Source: Agriotes lineatus
Lineage: Eukaryota; Arthropoda; Insecta; Coleoptera; Elateridae
Reading direction: 5' to 3'
DNA length: 64,000 nucleotides
Assembly: GCA_940337035.1 (NCBI GenBank)
Contig: CALNHX010002972.1
Location: forward strand, 98,322 to 162,321
Below, in pieces: positions 59,201 to 64,000 of the stretch (position 1 is its first letter; the number at the start of each line of letters is the position of its first letter). The position numbers were made by a program, and so were the translations under genes. The notes below the pieces were generated by a model. That model did not search any database and was not told where the DNA came from. It saw only the letters and a list, made by a program, of their open reading frames with translations.

Positions 59201-60437
59201 CCTAAGATATTGTCCAAAATAAATTCTTGTTCTGGCCGATGTTTAAGAGGGCGTTCCATTGGAATATTCAAAATAATTTTAGTTGGAAAAATAGGGGGCA
59301 CTGTATTTCACAGTATTCATATTAATTTAGGGTGCCATCATAATGTTTTGAATATATGTGACCGAGCGAGGGTTCCACCATAAAAAACCTTCTTAGCGCT
59401 GGGAATAGTGTGCAGAGTTCAGCTCGGACATTTCATCTTACCTTACTTCTGGATCTCTGAAAATGCTTACCTGACTTCAAAATACTGCGTTGTACAAATG
59501 AAAATCATACAGTAAATTCCAAAAACTCTATTAAGATAACACTCATAACATTATTTTTAAAAGAGCCAGCCTTGCAGCTGTAACAACAATGAAGGGTTCC
59601 AACATACAACATTAAGAATTGTACCTGATCGTTACCAGCAAGGCTTCGCAGATGCTTTCAACTGCGAAAGAATTCCACAAGGGAACTCAATATCGATACA
59701 CTGCTATGTAATACTAAATACCTATTGTCTTTACCAAATTATTTTATTTATTCTGACGTTACGATTTGATCTACTTAATACAACAGTTTTTAATAAAGTA
59801 TTAAACTTAAAACAATATAATCTCTTAGTATTTTTTCCAACTGTATTTATCTAGAACATACTACATATTCTTGTGTAGGTTACAAAGTAAGCAGTTTGTC
59901 GCTATACATAACCTCAATTTGAATCAATATAATAACGTAGGATGCTATCACACTTACTATCTGGAAATATAAATATTGTAATTATAAATATATTTAGACT
60001 TTTTTAGTTGTACATCATTGTTATACATTTATTGCACATTTCAATAAAGCGAGATATAAAAAACGGAGAGTTACTAGCTCCTGATCGATACTTCGGCACA
60101 GTGTTGGGTTGGAGTGGTTTTGCTGTGCACTCTTTGTAGCCCGCTCTTTAAGACATATTAATTTAGTCTTCGTAATATGTTAAAACGATGCTTTCGTTGT
60201 GGTAAGGCCTTTATCATATTATGTTACATAATATATGACCACGCCATATGTGTGACGACTTCGGCTAAACAAATTCTCAAGGGAGACAGGAATTAACTAT
60301 TGCGAGCCTAGGTGAAAAAATTCGATTTAAATTGACTAAGCGAAACCTACCCGTTAGTGTAGAATGCAAATGGGAGCAGATAGCATCGGTAATATGGCAT
60401 ATTTAAATTTACAGGTGATAACTTTTAAAAAACCTTT

Positions 60438-60476
60438 TCCCTAACCGAGATTCGAACTCGCGACCTCTGGCTCGAC
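60438..60476 (-). repeat. tRNA-like SINE head, unit C copy (truncated)
   Basis: The B-box half CGAGATTCGAACTCGCGACC (plus strand) is kept. The A-box half is deleted, joining directly to CATTTACGAAATTTAGC. Confidence 0.6.
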
Positions 60477-61610
60477 CCATTTACGAAATTTAGCAAAAGT
60501 AATTGTACCTCTAACTCCATTGAGTGCGTAGTGATTAGTATCTCATAATATCGTGAAAGCGAGTGAAAAGTTTATCAGTTTTGACAAAAGTAGGTACCTA
60601 ATTGTGTGAGATGTTTACAGCTTAATAAAATTACAAGTGTTACAGGGTTACGTAAATTTTACATTGCTTTTCACACTAAAACATTTGTTCAATGTGCAAG
60701 ATATTAAGAAACATTCGAAATCCATCAAAATGAAATTTGTAAAATGTTCTCAAAACTTAATAACATTGCGAGTAGTTCAAGACTTGTTTAAATTAGTAAA
60801 TCTTTTTGTGTCAACAAGGTTAAACATAACTGACATCACACCTAAACAGTACTGAAAAGTACTATTACACACTTGAAAACTGCCAAAGCTAATTCTGTGG
60901 GATGTTCCCAATTTAATAAAATCGAAAGGAGGCACCAAGTTACTTAATTTGAAACATACCGCAAAAATTACTAATTTCACGCTAAAAAAGTTTTCCAATA
61001 TGTTGACAGACGTTTTCACTCAAAAATTAAATTTCTATAATGTTACGCACAGAATAAAATTGGAGGTAATTTATTTAATCGTGATAAATTATCTAAATCA
61101 TCTTGTTGCAAGGCTATACTTATAACTTACCTCACACACAAACATTTTTTTCAAAGAAAAAATAGTGTTAGACATTTCGACAATATTGATATTAAATTGA
61201 TAAAATGTGCAGAACTTAATAGAATCGGAATAAATCAAACTGTTATTTAAGATTCTCAAGTTCCGTGTGTTAATATAATTAAAAATACTTATTTCACACT
61301 AAATCATTTTTCAATGTGCAAAATATTATCAAACATTTAGAATCTGTCTAAATAGATTATCTAATACGTTGGAGACTTAATAAATCGGAAGAAATTAAAA
61401 GTATTTTTTTACGTTTTCTCACTTACATATTATTATAAATAGTATCACGGTGTATAACAATGTAATATTATAATGTTTTGTATAGCTTAAAATCGGTGCC
61501 AAAGGCCTTGGCAGTAGAGGCACTTCAATTTTTCATTAAAAAGAAATACTCTAAGATGGTCAAAGCTGGATAATGTTAAACAAATATTAAACATATCCCC
61601 GGTGTTAATA

Positions 61611-62820
61611 CGAGGCATACCTTTTATGTTTGTCGTTTGAGAAAAAGATAAACAACTAGAACCTTATATACATTTTATTGTTTTTCAAGTATTCACCACG
61701 ATATTTTATGCACTTTACCATACGCTCGAACCAGTTTTTGAAACATTTATTCCACTCCGAGGTAGGGGTACTCAAAATCGCCGATTTGAAAGCCTTCGAC
61801 TGCTTCTTCACTAGACTGGAACCGTTGACACGAAGATTTTTCTTAATTTTGGTGCTCCAAATACTCAATTGTTTGGCGAGCGGTATGCGAGCTTGCGGTG
61901 ATCATGATGCAGGATCATGTGTCGCTTTGGGTTGGTTTCCGAAGCTCGGTGATAACTTGTGGTAAACAGACTATGGTATACAACTCTGCATTAACTGTCC
62001 TACGATCCTCTAGTTCAATCGTCGCAACGTGACCTGTTTTCGTTACGAACGTGGCCACCATTTTCTTTGAAGTGCTTCGGGAAGCGAACAACTTTCGTCG
62101 GTTTTGGCTCATCTTGGAAGACGATTACTGTTTAGAATCAGGATCATAGGCATAAATCCAAGATTTATCACCACTGATGATGTCGTAGACGTGATTTGAC
62201 TCTCCTCGGTTGAATCATTGAAGAGTTTACCTACACCATTTAACACGAGCCGCCTTGTGATCATCGGAAAGCAAATGCGGGACCCAACGGGAGACCAGCT
62301 TTCTCACACCAAGCGCTTCATGCAGGATCTTTTGAATTGTTGTCCCTGAAATGCCTAATAATGTTTCAATCTCACGATATGTCACATGGCGGTCTTCGAT
62401 GATTAGTTATCTCACAGCAACGATGTTATCTTCAGTAAAGGCGGTTTTTGGGCGTCCTTCACGAGATTTCCCACTAAGGCTGGTATGTCCACGCTGGAAT
62501 TCTAAATACCAGCGTTCGACGGTTCTAAGACATGGGTCTTCATCATTGAACACTGAAGTCAGCTCCTCGAAACATTGAAGTCGTGTTAGTCCTCTTCGAA
62601 AGTTGTAGAAAATTATTGCACGAACATTTTCCTTAGAGAAATTCATTTTCGTACGCGACTTGACAACTTTGAAATGACGCTGTGGCTAAGCAATTTCACT
62701 AATCCTATATTTTTCAATTATTTTGAGCTTCTAGATTTAAAGAGATTGGAACGCTGTACGGTTCTATATTCGAAATTGGCGGTAAATATGTAAACGACAA
62801 TACATAAAAGGCATGCCTCG
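61611..62820 (-). mobile_element. mariner element (decayed)
   Basis: The ends CGAGGCATACCTTTTATG and CATAAAAGGCATGCCTCG are inverted repeats with one mismatch. A TA precedes the left end; the right flank reads TT and a few unit-C bases are missing, so the second TA is lost. The 1210-bp length and minus-strand transposase remnant fit mariner. Units A and B lack it. Confidence 0.9.
61656..62646 (-). pseudogene. mariner transposase pseudogene
   Basis: The N-terminal HTH part is open at 62646-62407 (MNFSKENVRAIIFYNFRRGL ... GRPKTAFTEDNIVAVR). Decay follows: the first catalytic Asp region survives as SGDKSWIYAYDPDSKQ (62195-62130, E of GDE changed to K), then VFQDEPKPTKV, MVATFVTKTGHVATIELEDR (62112-61915 frame) and the ILHHD Asp near 61910 in another frame. 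The segment with the third Asp (normally the PYSPDLxPxD block) is deleted before KIKKNLRVNG. The C-terminal SEWNKCFKNWFERM tail is intact. Several frameshifts and stops rule out activity. Confidence 0.9.
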
Positions 62821-63505
62821 TTGATGAACTTATTTCATTTAATTTTGGTTTCCATCTGCAAAAGAGTAACAGATATTTGCAATCAGTCGAAATAACTTTT
62901 CTAAAATAATTAATACTAAATAAATTAAAAGAAATTAATTTAGCAATTTTCTATGTTCATTCTCACTTGAACATTTTTCTAAGAGAAGAATACTAGTATG
63001 CAACTGAAAACCTGTCAAATTTAAATTTATAAGATGTTAATAAAATGAAAAAAGAACTTATTTCATACTAAAACATTTTTTAATTGTAAAAAATGTCGTT
63101 CACACTTCAACATTTTTTCAATCTGAAAAATGTTATTGGTTTTTTGAAAACTGGCAGAATTAAATTACAATATGTCCAGAACTTAAAATCGTAAAAATTA
63201 AATGATTATTAAAAATTCTAAATTTGTTTGCGTCAATAGAATCCAAAATATCTTACTTCACACTGAAACATTTTTTCAATGTAGAAAATATTAAGCCATT
63301 TACAATTCAGTAAAATGAATTTAATGAAATTGGAAATGGTTTACAAGCAGATATGCATTTATAAAATAACTTACAATTTATTTCATACTTAAAATAGTTG
63401 TCAATGTGTCAAATATATAATTGCCCACTCGAAAAGTGGAACACCAAAACTGTGAAATCTACAAAATTTCTAAAAGTAAAAAGGAAGTTGTGTAATATTT
63501 ATATA

Positions 63506-63995
63506 TGTTACAGGAAATGTATGAAACCTAGGAATTGTATACAATTCCTAGGAAATGTATATAATGCCGAGCCAATTTAGGAAATGTGTAAAATAATTAG
63601 TCAAAGGTTTTTTAATACATACATTTCCTAGGAAATGTATGTATTTCCTAGGCATTGTATGGAATTCCTAAATGGTACTAGGAAATGTATGAAAATCAAC
63701 ATTATACTGTAGAATTTGTGAATGAATGAAAAATAAAATACAGATGAACTGAAGTTTTCCTTAGCTGTGAGACGATTTTTCAGTGCTACTAACCTAACCT
63801 AACCTAAATTAACCTAACCTACTGACATAACATCCCGAATTTAACACATTTCCGATTCTAGTTTAGGAAATGTACACAATTCCTAGGAAATGTGTATAAT
63901 AAAATTTATTTCACACATTTCCTGACGATTTTAGGCATTATATACATTTCCTAGGAATTCTACATAATGACGGATTACATACATTTCCGGTAACA
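63506..63995. mobile_element. Palindrome-rich non-autonomous element, TSD TATA
   Basis: The ends TGTTACAGGAAATGTAT and ATACATTTCCGGTAACA are inverted repeats, flanked by TATA (63502-63505, 63996-63999). The interior repeats the palindrome CATTTCCTAGGAAATG and variants (AATTCCTAGGAAATG, CCTAGGAATTGTATACAATT) about eight times, plus a telomere-like AACCT tract. There is no coding capacity. Unit B has the uninterrupted site near 52150. The superfamily is not assigned. Confidence 0.75.
63790..63821. repeat. Short (AACCT)n interstitial tract
   Basis: Three AACCT units, a short AAATT break and two more units: the complement of the TTAGG arthropod telomere repeat. It lies within the element at 63506-63995 and is too short to indicate a telomere. 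Confidence 0.7.
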
Positions 63996-64000
63996 TATAC

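Larger units (their letters stand above)
59280..63505. repeat. Segmental duplication unit C (runs to the right edge)
   Basis: The order matches unit B: common block (59290-60240), truncated SINE head (60438-60476), then the degenerate satellite tract (60660-63480). The receptor part expected after this lies beyond the window. The mariner (61611-62820) and the terminal palindromic element (63506-63995) are insertions particular to C. Confidence 0.85.

Noticed and set aside
63790..63821. Telomere or chromosome end
   Set aside because: Only five AACCT units, broken in the middle, inside a small transposon with target duplications.

Overview
The window is a gene-poor, AT-rich, repeat-dense piece of an arthropod nuclear genome, almost certainly an insect. 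The evidence is a gustatory-receptor-type chemoreceptor gene with spliceosomal introns, arthropod transposon families (mariner, several hAT families, RTE-type and CR1/jockey-like retrotransposons, a gypsy/errantivirus-like element with an envelope remnant), insect-type (AACCT)n repeats and an arthropod initiator-like element. A beetle would fit the element mix, but the order cannot be fixed from the sequence alone.

The frame of the window is one ancestral segment present three times in direct orientation. Unit A is about 410-30700, unit B about 49130-55180 and unit C about 59280 to the right edge. The shared order is flank, tRNA-like SINE head, a degenerate satellite-like tract with a recurring palindrome, then (A and B) the 3' end of a chemoreceptor gene on the minus strand. 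Unit B is about 6 kb. Unit A carries the same landmarks but is swollen to about 30 kb by insertions, whose ends can often be read by comparing A with the empty site in B or C.

Insertions in A, left to right: a compound LTR/SINE insert (481-3076), a hAT element (3553-8480) holding an 897-bp near-perfect palindrome, a 2.8-kb insert with gene-like exons and a 195-bp hAT MITE (8572-11395), a solo LTR (11788-13577), a TIR element with a CXC-type protein remnant split by a solo LTR (14148-about 17429), an 825-bp hAT derivative (17438-18262), a solo LTR (18501-20120), a compound repeat (20640-21310), an RTE retrotransposon (22454-24531), and a second TIR/CXC-type element also split by a solo LTR (26277-30203). 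The chemoreceptor in A (about 25824-24618, minus) keeps an open frame over three exons. Its copy in B has frameshifts and a lost splice acceptor.

Between A and B lie a nearly intact hAT element (31152-35189; 814 codons with one in-frame stop and one intron) and a nested cluster (39.6-48.5 kb): an errantivirus-like gypsy remnant hit by a hAT fragment (itself hit by a SINE) and by a CR1/jockey-like retrotransposon, which is in turn hit by a tyrosine-recombinase element with inverted ends. Between B and C lie SINEs, a Helitron-like repeat with a G-rich minisatellite, and a gypsy pol fragment. Unit C carries a dead mariner, and the window ends in a 490-bp palindrome-rich element.

No rRNA gene, canonical tRNA gene or CRISPR array was seen. 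Most protein-coding signal belongs to decayed mobile elements. The host-gene candidates are the chemoreceptor pair and the small exons in the 2.8-kb insert.
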